64,000 bases of DNA from contig NC_059082.1 of assembly GCF_020497125.1 (NCBI RefSeq), positions 49,560,524-49,624,523 of the forward strand, in the 5' to 3' direction. This DNA comes from Mauremys mutica (Eukaryota > Chordata > Testudines > Geoemydidae). This document shows, in pieces, positions 46,180 to 57,019 of this stretch. Numbering within the stretch: the stretch's first letter is position 1; every line of letters starts with the position of its first letter. The notes beneath the pieces are model-generated. The model worked only from the letters and a program-made list of their open reading frames with translations. It ran no database searches and was not told the DNA's origin. The position numbers were made by a program, and so were the translations under genes.

Positions 46180-46410
46180 TTAGCATAGCTCCTCCAAGGC
46201 ACTCTCCAAGGCCATCGACACATCTCCTTTGTTAGCTCATTGGGAACAATTAGCAAGTCACACTCTGTGTCTCTTAGTACAATGAGGGCCCCTGGCAATC
46301 CCAGAGCAAGCATATGTAATCTGGGAGATCTTTCGGTTACCCCAAACCACCATTCTGCAGTGTCACAAACTATCTATGAGCTCCAAGCTCAGGGCATCCT
46401 GGCCGCCTGC
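46180..46410. other. No gene recognised
   Basis: Flank right of the Harbinger element, starting with the TTA duplication. Confidence 0.4.
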
Positions 46411-46550
46411 GGCAGCTCCGAGCCAGGGTACCTGGCTGCCTATGGCAGCTCTGAGCTCTGGGGTACCCTGGCGGCTCTGTGGCAGCTCCGAGCCAGGGTA
46501 CCTGGCTGCCTATGGCAGCTCTGAGCTCTGGGGTACCCTGGCGGCTCTGT
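46411..46550. repeat. Two identical 70-bp tandem units
   Basis: 46411-46480 and 46481-46550 are the same sequence, each starting GGCAGCTCCGAGCCAGGGTA. A third, diverged unit follows to about 46610. Confidence 0.9.
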
Positions 46551-46610
46551 GGCAGCTCCGTGCTCTAGGGTGCTCATGGTAGCTCTGTGCTCTGGGGCAC
46601 CTGCAGAGGC

Positions 46611-48003
46611 TGGGACTTCCTGGGAGCCTCACTGCCTGCAGTGGCCAGGAGTTTGGCGTCTCTCCGCTGCCTTGGAGCTCCAGGCACCCCTGGCTCCACC
46701 CTGGCTTGGAGCTACCTGCAGGGCACCCCTGCCTCCCTCTGCAGCTGGAAGCTTGAGCTCCCGCAATTCCCAGCCGCCAGGGGCGGTGGGGGACCCTACA
46801 GCTCTCAGGCGCTGGGGGCTCAAGTCACAGATTCCATGACTTCTGTGACAAAATCGCAGCCCTAGCCATAGGTAAGGTATGAAGACTGTCACTGCCCACA
46901 GCACTGAGCCCAACTCATTGATAAAGTATTGGCAGATAGGCGGATGTCTGGGTTATGAAGGACACTGAGGCCCCTAAAGCCATGCTGGGGTCGTGGGGAG
47001 TTAGGGCATGTCTGGTTAAAGAGTACGGTGCCTCCAGCAATCCATAGCCACCAAGAATGGAGATGTTGGAAGATGAAAAACGGCCAACTCCCCAAACACT
47101 ATGGGTGGATAGTGTTATATGGGACATGTCTGGGGCCAGAACCTCTACTTCCACTCCTGATGCAGGCTTACTTTGCTCAGCATTTGATGGAACGGGTGGC
47201 CTCTTCAGCGCCGTGCTGACAGTAACGTGAACTAACAGAGTTGCAGAAGATATATTAAAAAACCTTCACCTACAAAAACATGATTTATTTTGTAATAAAT
47301 CTCCTTCTGTTTTGTTTTTGATGGGAGATGATGACTCTGGGATCTGAGGGGCTGGGAGACAGCTCAAGACAGTTCAAATTCCTCCCCCAGGTGCTATCAA
47401 TTAATGCCTTTATTAAACTTCAAGATCAAAGGCAGCCAAAGCTGGAGCATGATGGAACAACAGAGTTCAGCTCCATGAAGTCACCCACAAGTGGTGACAA
47501 CTTCAAAAGGGGCTGGATTGTGTTGCACCAGCAGGACACAGAAATGGCAGAGCTGCCTGTGCATGGAGGGAATGAGAGAGAGGGCTCTTCCTGGGTCCCC
47601 CAATCCATCATGGAATGAAAAGCAGGGGGACAACCATGGCCAAGCGGACTTCAGCACACATGCTCCATAGGGAAGCCACATGACCTAGTTGCCAGAAAGC
47701 CACCCCTTGAGCAACAGCTCAAGGGCCAAACCCTGGAGTCAATAGTACATTGCCTGTTGATGTCACTGACAGCCTCGAGTGCTCCCAGTGGAGTGTGGGG
47801 CCTGGAGTCTTGGGGCGGGGGAGAGATGGAAAGGGCTTTGGGAAGAAGGCAAAAATTGCTCATCTAGGGTTTCCAAGGAGAATCTTACCTAAAGCACAGG
47901 CTTCCCCCGACACCACTTCTCCGGTAGCATCTCAGCTCTGCTCTCGCAGGCTGCATGCTCCCTCAGTCAATCCTGGCCTTCCCTGCACTGCTCCAACATT
48001 ATT
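46611..48003. other. No gene recognised
   Basis: GC-rich to 46870, possibly the rest of a non-autonomous element ending near GACAAAATCGCAGCCCTA. Unique-looking after that. Confidence 0.4.
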
Positions 48004-48125
48004 CATTTATTTCTATCCAGAGCACCTAGGGATCCTGCAGAGGGACCAGGTGCCCATGGGGCTCGGCGCTGCACAAACACAGAACCAAAAGATGGTGCCT
48101 GCATTAAAGAGCTGACAATCTAAGT
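48004..48125 (-). repeat. Amniote interspersed repeat, third copy
   Basis: GAGCACCTAGGGATCCTGCA, GCTCGGCGCTGCACAAACAC and AAAGAGCTGACAATCTAAGT match the family of 1180-1315, in reverse orientation. Confidence 0.6.
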
Positions 48126-49276
48126 AACAGTCTTCAAACTTGATTGCAAAGGGATCGCTCTCTCCTGCAGGTGAGATATGTTCTCCAGGTTCACTTGGCG
48201 TCCGGAGCATACCAAACAGACAAGCCCTAAACAGATGAATTCTGGGTCCTTGCCTGTTCTGAAAAAAGCACCAAAGCTGATCTAGAAAGACATGTTTTCC
48301 TTTTAAAATTCCTTGGTGGAATTCAAACCTCTGCACCATCCCTGTATGTGCTCTTATCTGTAGTCAGCTCTCTTTGGCAGGCAAGATAACCCAGATTTGG
48401 TGAGACAAATGTGTGCTTCACCCAGGTGAAAACATGATCCCTGCAAGCTCTGACAAAGCACAGAGCAGGAACTGGTGCCACTAGCGATGGATCCCTGAAA
48501 CAGATCCTGGGTGTCCAGGGATGCATTCGAGTGAAATGCAGCATGTGATCTCAAGGTCAAGGACCCTGAGAAAAAGGTTTCACTTCAGAAGCCGCTGCTG
48601 TTGATCAGCTGGCACAAGGCATGAGAGTTGTTGTGTATTACACCACCTGCCATAGCAGAACTTCTGATGGGACGCTTGCAGCTCCCATCCACATGGCAGC
48701 CACCTCCATGAGCCATACTCCCTTGCCATGACTACCCTGCAGGAGTCCCTACGCTGCATCTATTCCATCTCTGTCAGCTCTGCCACAGCTACTGTTATGC
48801 CACCTGTGAGTCCCTTACACACAAAGAGGCTGGTTGTCGGTGGTGCACAAAGTTTCCAATGTTTTCAGTGGGAACGGTGGGTACTCAGTGCACTGAAAGT
48901 CAGACCCTCGCTGTGCATGCATTCACTGCCCTCCTTCTTTCACCCAACACCCACTCACCCCTGCACTCCCATACACACTGCACACATATCCTAGGAGCAC
49001 TCCCCCAGGCCAAACGCCTGCATGCAAAGACTGGCCATTGCTTTCACATGGTTTCTAATTTCGTGCCTACAATCAATGGCCAGTGCCAAACTGCAGGTAC
49101 AGCTGATAGAATTCTAACATCTGGCTTCCTGATTGCAACTGTAAATGTGTTAGAATTGATTGCACGTACGCGTATAGGCCATGTTCAGTCTTCATAAGCA
49201 TTTCCCCTAGTGCCCAGTAATGTACACGCAACACTGACACACACACATCTGTAACTACAGCTAGTCCACACAACTA
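48126..49276. other. No gene recognised
   Basis: Unique-looking DNA with short frames only. Confidence 0.4.
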
Positions 49277-49393
49277 GGGTGACCAGACAGCAAGTGTGAA
49301 AAATCGGGACAGGGTTGGGATAATAGGAGCCTATATAAGAAAAAGACCCCAAAATCGGGACTGTCCCTATAAAATCGGGACATCTGGTCACCC
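49277..49393 (-). mobile_element. TA-flanked miniature element, copy 2
   Basis: Same family as 15880-15998, in opposite orientation: ends GGGTGACCAGACAGC and GACATCTGGTCACCC, TA on both sides. Confidence 0.85.
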
Positions 49394-49534
49394 TACACAC
49401 AACACAACCCCAGGAATCTTTTCTTTAAAGATACGTGGGTCTATGTTTAGTTTAGTTAGACCCTTTCAGATAAATTTAGTAGATACTAGCATCTAGTTTG
49501 GGTGTCATTGGAGAGCAAAATGCACGGGCAGCGT

Positions 49535-49751
49535 CAGGCCGGCTCCAGCATTTTTGCCGCCCCAAGCAGCAAAGAGAAAAAAAAATAGAAAAAAAAGCCG
49601 CGATTGGCGGCACTTCAGCAGCTGCTCTACTGCGCCACTTCATTCTGAGAGACCCGCTGCTGAATTGCCGCCGAAGACCCGGACGTGCCCTCCCCTTCCG
49701 TGGGCCGCCCCAAGCACCAGCTTGCTGCGCTGGTGCCTGGAGTCGGCCCTG
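49535..49751. mobile_element. hAT miniature element (217 bp)
   Basis: Ends CAGGCCGGCTCCAG and CTGGAGTCGGCCCTG. The flanks GGCAGCGT and GGCAGTGT agree at 7 of 8. The core has an A run followed by GCCGCGATTGGCGGCA. Non-coding. Confidence 0.85.
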
Positions 49752-49759
49752 GGCAGTGT

Positions 49760-50388
49760 GAAAATCCAGTGCTGCCCTTGATCTGAGCCACAGTGGTACA
49801 TGCGAGATCCCATCGAGTGACCTGCAGAGCTTCCTACCCTGGACACACAGTGAGGCAAAGGACCAGCACTCTAGAGCCAGGAATAGGGCAGCAGGCACCG
49901 AGGGTACATCTGCACAGCAAGCAGGATCCCATGCCAGCGAGTCTTAGAGCCCAGCTCTACAGCCTCCAGCTTGTGCTACAGCATAAAAATAGAGGTGCAC
50001 CATCAGATGAGGGATGGGGGTGGGCTTCAGAGCTTGGGTTCCAGCCCCAGACCCAATGTCTACACAGCTGGTTTTAGTGCAGCAGTGTGAGCCCTGCAAG
50101 GCCTGTGATTTGAGACTTGCTGCCATGGGATCCTGCTTGCTGTGTAGATGTATTCTCAGCAAGCTTCTGCCACTGAACTCTCCCGCAACAATCCTTAGCC
50201 CTGCCTGCAGCATCCTCTGCTATCCTAGTCTGGAGCCCTCACTCAGCTCTGCTGTTGAGCCCCACTTTTAATCTGTAACTGTTCTAATCCTGGACTCCCC
50301 CAAAGACTGCATCCTGGCCTAAATCAGCCCTTGCTAGCCTGCTCCCTGTGCCAGTGGGAGGGGACTTTTGATGCTGATTTCCAGAGAC
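49760..50388. other. No gene recognised
   Basis: Includes an imperfect inverted pair, TGCACAGCAAGCAGGATCCC near 49910 and GGATCCTGCTTGCTGTGTAG near 50129, which may mark a further short element of about 240 bp. Confidence 0.45.
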
Positions 50389-50396
50389 TTTGCTGA

Positions 50397-51681
50397 CATG
50401 GGCGGCAGGTTATATATTTGTGTGGGGCCCCCAGCAATATTCAGGGCTGGGCGCCCTGCTCCAGCAATAGTTGGAGCTGGGTCTCTTCCCGCCCCCCCTC
50501 CCCCCCCCCCGGTCCTGCCTGGATCGGCCCCGGCCACCGCAGGTCTCCCCCCGCCGCCGCGACCCTGCCTGGAGCAGGTCCCAGCCCCCGCCTGCCACCC
50601 CCCCTCCGCGTGTTCCCCGCCCTCGTGTTCCCCCCCCTCTGCCGCGTTGTGTTGCGTCCCTGCCTGACAGAACGCAGCGCGCCTCTCCCCTGCCTGCTGC
50701 CCGGAGGGCTCCCAGCAGATTTGCTGTCTGCTGCCGCAGGGTCCTAGTGCCTGCCCTCCGCCAGTACTGGCAAGGCAGGCTGCCCTTACCCTGAGCCTCT
50801 CCAACCCCAAACCCTCAGCCCCAGCCAGAGCCCTCATTCCCCCTGCACCCTAATCCTCAGCCCCAGCCCTGAGCACCCCCACATCATGAACCCCTCATCC
50901 CCCTGCACCCTAATCCTCAGCCCCAGCCAGAGCCCTCATCCCCCCGCACCCTAATCCTCTGCCCCAGCCCTGAGCGCCCCCACATCATGAACCCCTCATC
51001 CCCCCGCACCCTAATCCTCTGCCCCAGCCCTGAGCGCCCCCACATCATGAACCCCTCATCCCCCTACACCCTAATCCTCAGCCCCAGCCAGAGCCCTCAT
51101 CCCCCGCACCCTAATCCTCTGCCCCAGCCCTGAGTGCCCCCACATCATGAACCCCTCATCCCCCCGCACCCTAATCCTCTGCCCCAGCCCTGAGCGCCCC
51201 CACATCATGAACCCCTCATCCACAGCCCTCACCCCACACTCCAAACCTCTTCCCTAGCCCTGAGCCCCCTCGCATCATGAACCCCTCATCCACAGCCCTC
51301 ACCCCACAGCCCAACCCTCTTCCCTAGCCCTGAGCCCCCTCCTGCATCATGTACCCCTCATCCTCAGCCCCACAGTCCTCACCCTGCACTCCCTCCTATC
51401 CCCAAACTCCCTCCCCCTTCCCACACACCCCTTCCCAACCCCAAACTCCATCCCAAAGCCTGCACCCTTCACCTCCTCCTGTACACCCACCCCCTGCCCC
51501 AGCCCAGAGCCTGCACCCAGCACCCTTCCTGCACCCTAATCCCCAGCCCAGGATCTGCACCCCAGACCTCCCCCGCCGAGCCCCCTCCCAGAGCCTTAGG
51601 CAGGTGGGGGTGGAGTTGGGGGGGCGGAGTTGGGGGCGGGTTCTGGGCCCCACCAAAATTTTTACAAACTTGCCACCCATG
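50397..51681. mobile_element. hAT-like non-autonomous element carrying a minisatellite
   Basis: 1,285 bp with inverted ends CATGGGCGGCAGGTT and AACTTGCCACCCATG (14 or so matching positions) and a perfect 8-bp duplication TTTGCTGA (50389-50396 and 51682-51689). The interior is C-rich; about 500 bp is a 60-bp tandem array. No transposase is encoded. Confidence 0.88.
50838..51345. repeat. 60-bp minisatellite inside the hAT-like element
   Basis: Units such as CACCCTAATCCTCTGCCCCA ... ATCATGAACCCCTCATC. The stretches 50941-51000 and 51001-51060 differ by no base, giving an exact period of 60; other units are shorter or mixed. Confidence 0.9.
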
Positions 51682-51689
51682 TTTGCTGA

Positions 51690-52996
51690 GGTCTCCCAAC
51701 ACATTTTGCTTGTGACATACACGAATTATTTGAAGTTGGATCTAGCAAAGTAAATGGCATGGCATGGAAGGATATTGTATTTCCTATTGTCATTGTGCAT
51801 AGTGCATCATATCGCCTGATTCTGCAGGATGGACGTCTTGCAAATGCCTACGACCATAGTGACATTTGCTTTTGCAGAGCCGTCTGTTGAGGTCTGGATG
51901 CACCAGGAAGCTCAGGAGGAAAAGGGATATTTGACTAGCTAAAAGAGCAGCACTCAAATCTAGTTCAGCAACAGCAAACCCCACCTCCAAGGCAGGGATG
52001 TTCAGATCTACTGCAAGTTTGGCCGGAGATTCCAGTCTGGGATTTTCCTGCAACTGTCTCAGATGAAAAGTGTGTGCTTGGCTAAGCATTTCCAGGCAAT
52101 GAGCAGCACAGTCACATGTGCAGCTCTCATCAGGTTTCTGAAGTGTCGTCCTTCTGCAAAGCTGCCTTAAGCTTCTGATACGCACAGTCCATTCACTGTC
52201 CCATGTGCTTTTGTGGCACTCATAGCTTAGAAGTGGTACAAAAAGAAACAAGATTTTATCATTAGGGTTACTTTAATTTATAGAGCAAATCAAACTCCTT
52301 CAGGACGAATCTGTTTGTACTTCAAAAGAAACTCTCTGAAGCCTGAGTCAGCAAAACTCTTTGGTATGTGCTTCACATTAAGCATGTGCTTAAGTTCCAC
52401 TGACTTGACTTGGGGCCAGAATTTGTAAGTATTAGAATGTATATATGTTCAAGAAGGGTGAGAGTTAAGGTTGCTTTGAGAAGTTTGGGCCAATTCTGAT
52501 GTAATTGAAATCTGGAATTTTAAAACATCTTCAGTGGTGCCAAAATTGGGCTGCTCAACTCAAAATTTCTATGTGGTGGGGAGATTAAAATCTCAGCTCT
52601 AATATATGCATTCGCCAGCTTTATTCCACATTGGCTGTGGCTTTCCCGGGAGCCAGTGTGTGTCAGCGTGAACATTTGGGTGAAATCTGCTTTACCAAGC
52701 AAGTACCTTTTTGCTCAGCGAGGCCACTCTGCATAGTCCATTCTCAGCGGGCATTGTGCACAGAACAGAAATGTGAGCATCTGGCAATCCCAGTGCCTGA
52801 TTCACAAAGCATTATTTGGATCAATACCATCTTTCAATTGCATGCACTGCTATTTATAAGTTACATGGGTAAATAATACCATGTAATTGCATAGAGTTCC
52901 TACAGGGGCTAGTTCCATAATTAACGTCATACTTGTCCATGTAATAGCAGTCCTGGAACTTCCACTGTACATTAATGGCTGACATATCCCTCCCTC
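51690..52996. other. No gene recognised
   Basis: A 153-codon minus-strand frame (51790-52251) has no domain I recognise. Confidence 0.4.
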
Positions 52997-53951
52997 TGTG
53001 TAGTGAGGCGGCCTGGGTCCCAGCTGCGCCTGAGAGGGCCGAGCCAGAACGGATGCCACAGTGGGCGGAGCCACCACCGCCTGTTCCCGCCCCCGGAAGT
53101 CAAGGGGCGGGACAGGAAGTATAAAGGCCCAGCCCCAGCGGTCAGTTGACGGCTGGCTGCCAGAGAGGACAGACACTAGTGCTCTAGCTCCCGCTGGGCC
53201 GAGCCTGCCCCAGGCTCGCTACCTTGAGGAGGATTGGCCGAGCCTGCCCCGGGCTTGCCACCCAGAGGAGCTGTCTGAGCTTCCCCTCACCCAGTATCCT
53301 GAGGAGCAGCCCGGCTTACCCAGCGCTCAGTACCCTGAGGAGCCCATGGTGTGGGACACTGCGGAAGACGCTGGGGATGTACAGGTACCAATGGAGGGGG
53401 AGAGTGGAAGTGGCCCGGGGGTAGCCGACCCTAGTCCGGCTGCAGCAGACCCCGAGCCAATGTCAGTGTGTTGCAGCCAGGATCCCCACTGACACAGCAG
53501 CTGACTGACTGCTGCTGTTAGGGCCCTGGGCTGGGACGCAGTGGAGTGGGTGGGCCTGCGTCCCCCCTGCCACCCCCTTCCCGGGTGGCAGTCTCCCCCT
53601 CACATCAACGCTCAGGCGTAAGAGCCTGGACTTACCGTAGTCAACTGCTTGCTGCCCCGCCCTGCTCAAGGCTTATGTACTGTACTGTACTCTTCGTCTG
53701 CTCAGCCCCTGCCTGAGGGTCTGAGCCCTGAACTACTGTTTGTCTTCTCAGCCCCTGCCTGGGGGTCTGAGCCCCTGAACTACTGTTTGTCTGCTCAGCC
53801 CCTGCCTGAGGGTCTGAGCCCCTGAACTACTGTTTGTTCGCTCAACGCCCTGCTGAAGGGTCTGGACCCTGATATACTGGCTGTTTGTAGTGAGGCGCCC
53901 TGGGTCCCAGCTGCGCCTGAGAGGGCCGAGCCCTGACACCGGACGTCCACA
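52997..53951 (+). repeat. 5' LTR of the Gmr1-like element
   Basis: Starts TGTGTAGTGAGG and ends GGACGTCCACA. A GC-rich promoter with TATAAA at 53120-53125 is visible. Three 46-bp repeats (CTGCTCAGCCCCTGCC...) lie at 53697-53840. The first ~45 bases of the LTR recur near its right end (53885-53931). Confidence 0.85.
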
Positions 53952-53953
53952 CG

Positions 53954-53970
53954 TGGTGCCTTCTCTGAGG
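53954..53970 (+). promoter_or_regulatory. Primer binding site, tRNA-Met-like
   Basis: TGGTGCCTTCTCTGAGG follows the LTR by two bases. From memory it complements the 3' end of a vertebrate elongator tRNA-Met with one mismatch over 17 bases. Confidence 0.6.
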
Positions 53971-53983
53971 AGTTCCGCCCAGG

Positions 53984-54979
53984 ATGTGGGCACGAACTCT
54001 CAACTCTGGTGAGAAGGGGGCTGGGGGAGAGAGAGTCCCCTCCCGAGAGTTGGACCTGTCCCAGCTCCTTGCCCTCGTGACCGAGAACCAAGAGCGGCAG
54101 CAGGCGGCCCAGTCGCGGCAGCAGCAGGAGCAGCAGGCCGCCCACCTGCAACAGCAACTGCAACTTGTCGAGCAGCTGGGAACCCAGCAGCACCAACTGC
54201 TCCAAGAACTGATCACCCAACATCAGGAGTTCCAACGCCAATGCATCCAGCAGCTCGCAGCGGCTCGGTCCATGTCGGAGCAGCCCCAGCCGGGGGGCCC
54301 AGGCGGGACCCCGCGGTCCACTCCCCCGATCCAGCTGACAAAGATGGGCCCCGGCGACAACCCCGAGGCCTACCTCGTCACGTTCGAGCGGGTGGCGGTC
54401 GTCGCAGGGTGGGCCCGCGACCAGTGGGCTGCCATCCTGGCCCCTTACCTGACAGGGACCGCTCAGGCGGTCTATTGAGGCCTGTCTGTGGAGGCAGCCC
54501 AGGATTACGACCGGGTGAAGGCCGCAGTCCTAGATGCCCTAGATGTGAGCCCGGAGATGTTCTGACAGCGATTTAGAAGCCTGTCCTACCCCGTCGGGGC
54601 CCGGACCCGTATGGTGGCCCAGGAACTCCGCGAGACCTGCAAGCGCTGGTTGCAGCCAGAACGCCGAACGGCGGAGGAGATAACGGAGCAAGTGGTGCTT
54701 GAACAGTTCACCCACATCCTTCCCCCGCGGGGCAGGGCCTGGGTCCTCCACCATCGGCTGGCGACCTTGGCTGCCGCCGTTTCACTGATGGAGGACTTCC
54801 TTGCAGCTGAAGTACCGGTGGGCCCAGCGGTTCGAGCAGCCCCACCGGGGCAGAGCGCCCTAGCTCCGAGAAGAAGATGGCACTCGCCCGGGCCGACGGA
54901 CGAGTTACGGGTCGGGTGGCGGAAGTCCAGACCCGTCCCATGGCAGCCCCTGGGTGACCCGCTCGGACCCCGATTCTGA
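53984..54979 (+). pseudogene. Gag of the Gmr1-like element with SCAN-like capsid segment
   Basis: Begins at ATG 53984. The first part is a Gln-rich coiled coil (residues ~40-85), then a capsid region. TGA stops interrupt at 54476 and 54563. The part from about 54500 to 54805 ([61 protein letters not shown]) looks like a SCAN domain. This fits the known idea that SCAN arose from the capsid of a Gmr1-like element. A frameshift near 54850 separates it from the zinc knuckle. As Gag it would have packaged the element's RNA. Confidence 0.85.
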
Positions 54980-55059
54980 CGGCACGGGGGGGGGGGCGGA
55001 ACCTTCCAGGCAACAACCCCGGGGCCCGGCCTCGGTCCGGACGAACGGACCTGGGGCCC

Positions 55060-55101
55060 TGTTTTTCCTGCGGGGAGTCTGGCCATCTACAGCGGGACTG
55101 C
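55060..55101 (+). pseudogene. Gag zinc knuckle
   Basis: The CCHC motif CFSCGESGHLQRDC is read in a different phase from the preceding capsid, so an upstream frameshift cut it off. It would bind the element's RNA. Confidence 0.8.
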
Positions 55102-55179
55102 CCCGGACTCGAGTGCACCTTCGGCCAGGTCTGTTCAGGGGAAGCCCATGCCCGGCGATCCCAGGCAGTCAAGATCACC

Positions 55180-55623
55180 GTGCCCACGATGGTTGAGGGG
55201 TACTCGACAACGGCCCTCCTCGACTTGGGATGTGGACAGATGTTGATCCGACAACGTTTGGGTCCGCCGGCTGATGCTCATCTGGGAAAAATCCGGCTAC
55301 AATGCATCCACGGGGACATCCGACCTTACCCCAGCGCCCGGACCCAACTGACAGTTGATGGGGTCACCCGCTCGATGGTGGTGGGGGTGGCGCCGCGGCT
55401 GGCATATCCGGTGATCCTGGGCCAGGACTGGCCCGAGTTTCCCGCAGTCCTATGCCGCTATGCCGGGGAGGGCCCGGAGCCCATGCCAGCCTTGGGAGGG
55501 GAGCCCCCAGAAGTCGAGGTAGACGAGCCGTACGCCCTCGACCGCGCCGACCGGCCGGGAGGGTTGGAGGACATCCCCGTGGGAGAGGTGGAGGATCCCT
55601 CGGCCCCCACGGATTTTTGCTGA
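55180..55623 (+). pseudogene. Aspartic protease region
   Basis: A 147-codon open stretch with the retropepsin-like segment ALLDLGCGQMLI. The catalytic Asp-Ser/Thr-Gly is changed to Asp-Leu-Gly (codons 55222-55230; TTG where TCG is expected, a CpG-type change), so activity is probably lost. VILGDWP-like spacing further on fits the protease end. It ends at a TGA (55621) that blocks read-through into integrase. Confidence 0.75.
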
Positions 55624-56860
55624 GACCAAAGGGCTGACCCTACACTCAAGCAGGCATATGAACAACTGGCCACCGTGGATGGGACCATCCTCAATCCCGG
55701 CCAGGCGGCACAGTGGCCGCATTTTGAGTTGAGACGAGAGAGCCTGTACCGGGTCAAGAAGGACCCTTACACCGGGGAGCCCCGGACCCAACTCCTCGTG
55801 CCCCGATGTCATCGGCGGGCAGTCTTGAGACTGGCTCACGACGTCCCAGCGGCCGGGCACCTGGGCCATGAAAAGACACTGGCCCGGATACTGGGGCGCT
55901 TCTTTTGGCCGGGTATATATCAGGAAGTAAAATGCTACTGCAGCTCCTGCCCCAAGTGGCAGCTGGCCACCCCAGCAAGAACTCCCAAGGCACCCCTAGT
56001 GCCCATGCCGGTAATCGAGACCCCCTTCGAGCGCGTGGCTATGGATCTAGTAGGGCCTCTCCCCAAGAGCGTTGCAGGGTTTCAATACATCCTGGTTATG
56101 CTGGACTATGCAACCCGGTTCCCCGAGGCGATTCCCCTGCGAAACATCACAGCCCGCACTATCGCAGGTGAGTTGGTGAAGATCTTCACCCGTGTCGGCC
56201 TGCCCCGGGAGATCCTCACAGACCAGGGGACCAATTTTACCTCGCGATTACTACACCAAGTGTGTGACCTCCTGGGGATCAAGCAGCTGCGGACGTCAGT
56301 ATACCATCCCCAGACCGACGGATTGGTCGAAAGGTTCAATCGGACCTTAAAGGACATGCTGCGCAGATTCCCCCAGCAGGACCTCCGCCGATGGGACTAC
56401 TCCCACCCTTGCTTTTAGCGGTACAAGAGGTCCCCCAATCGTCGACCAAATTTTCGCCATTTGAATTGCTGTACGGCCGCCGGCCCCGGGGTCTCTTGGA
56501 CCTGATGCGGGAGACCTGGGAGCAAACCCCATCCCCCGCCCAAGGTCTTTTGAAATACGTGATCCAGCTGCAGGAGCGTCTTAGGCAGGCGGGGGCCCTG
56601 GCCCGAGAGAATTTGAAAGCCACCCAAGAAACACAAGCCCAGAGCTACAATCGGGACACCCAGACCCGCGACTTTCAACCCAGGGACCGGGTCCTTCTTC
56701 TTCCCTCCACCGAGTCCAAGCTCCTGGCTCGGTGGCAGGGACCGTATGAGGTGGTTAGAAAAGTAGGCCCAGTCACCTACGAGATCAACCAGCCCGACCG
56801 GCGAAAGAAGCTACAGCGATACCATATTAACCTTCTCAAGCCCTGGCGGGAACGAGAAGC
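55624..56860 (+). pseudogene. Integrase, placed before RT
   Basis: An HHCC finger (AHDVPAAGHLGHE ... CYCSSCPKWQ) is followed by the catalytic core. Asp codon 56044-56046 (MDLVGPL), Asp codon 56221-56223 (LTDQGTNF) and Glu codon 56329-56331 (DGLVERFNRT) are all present, with 35 residues between the last two. A frameshift near 56400 moves the frame to the next stretch (56391-57137), which carries the C-terminal part with a GPYEVVRKVGPVTYEI region. The catalytic triad survives but the protein is broken. Confidence 0.9.
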
Positions 56861-57019
56861 CCTTTTGATCAACCTCTACCCACCAGAGCCTGAGCTCGGA
56901 CCCCAGATAACCCACACCGAGGACCCGGAGGGGCCCCAGCTTGGGGAGACACTGACGGAGGCACAGCTTAAGCAAACCCGGTGCCTCCTACAAGCATTCT
57001 CCTGCACTTTCACGGCCCA

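Noticed and set aside
50334..51753. Long Pro- or Gly-rich frames on both strands
   Set aside because: They come from the C-rich minisatellite inside the hAT-like element.
53795..55187. Minus-strand frames opposite the Gmr1-like gag
   Set aside because: They are shadows of the plus-strand coding sequence in GC-rich DNA.
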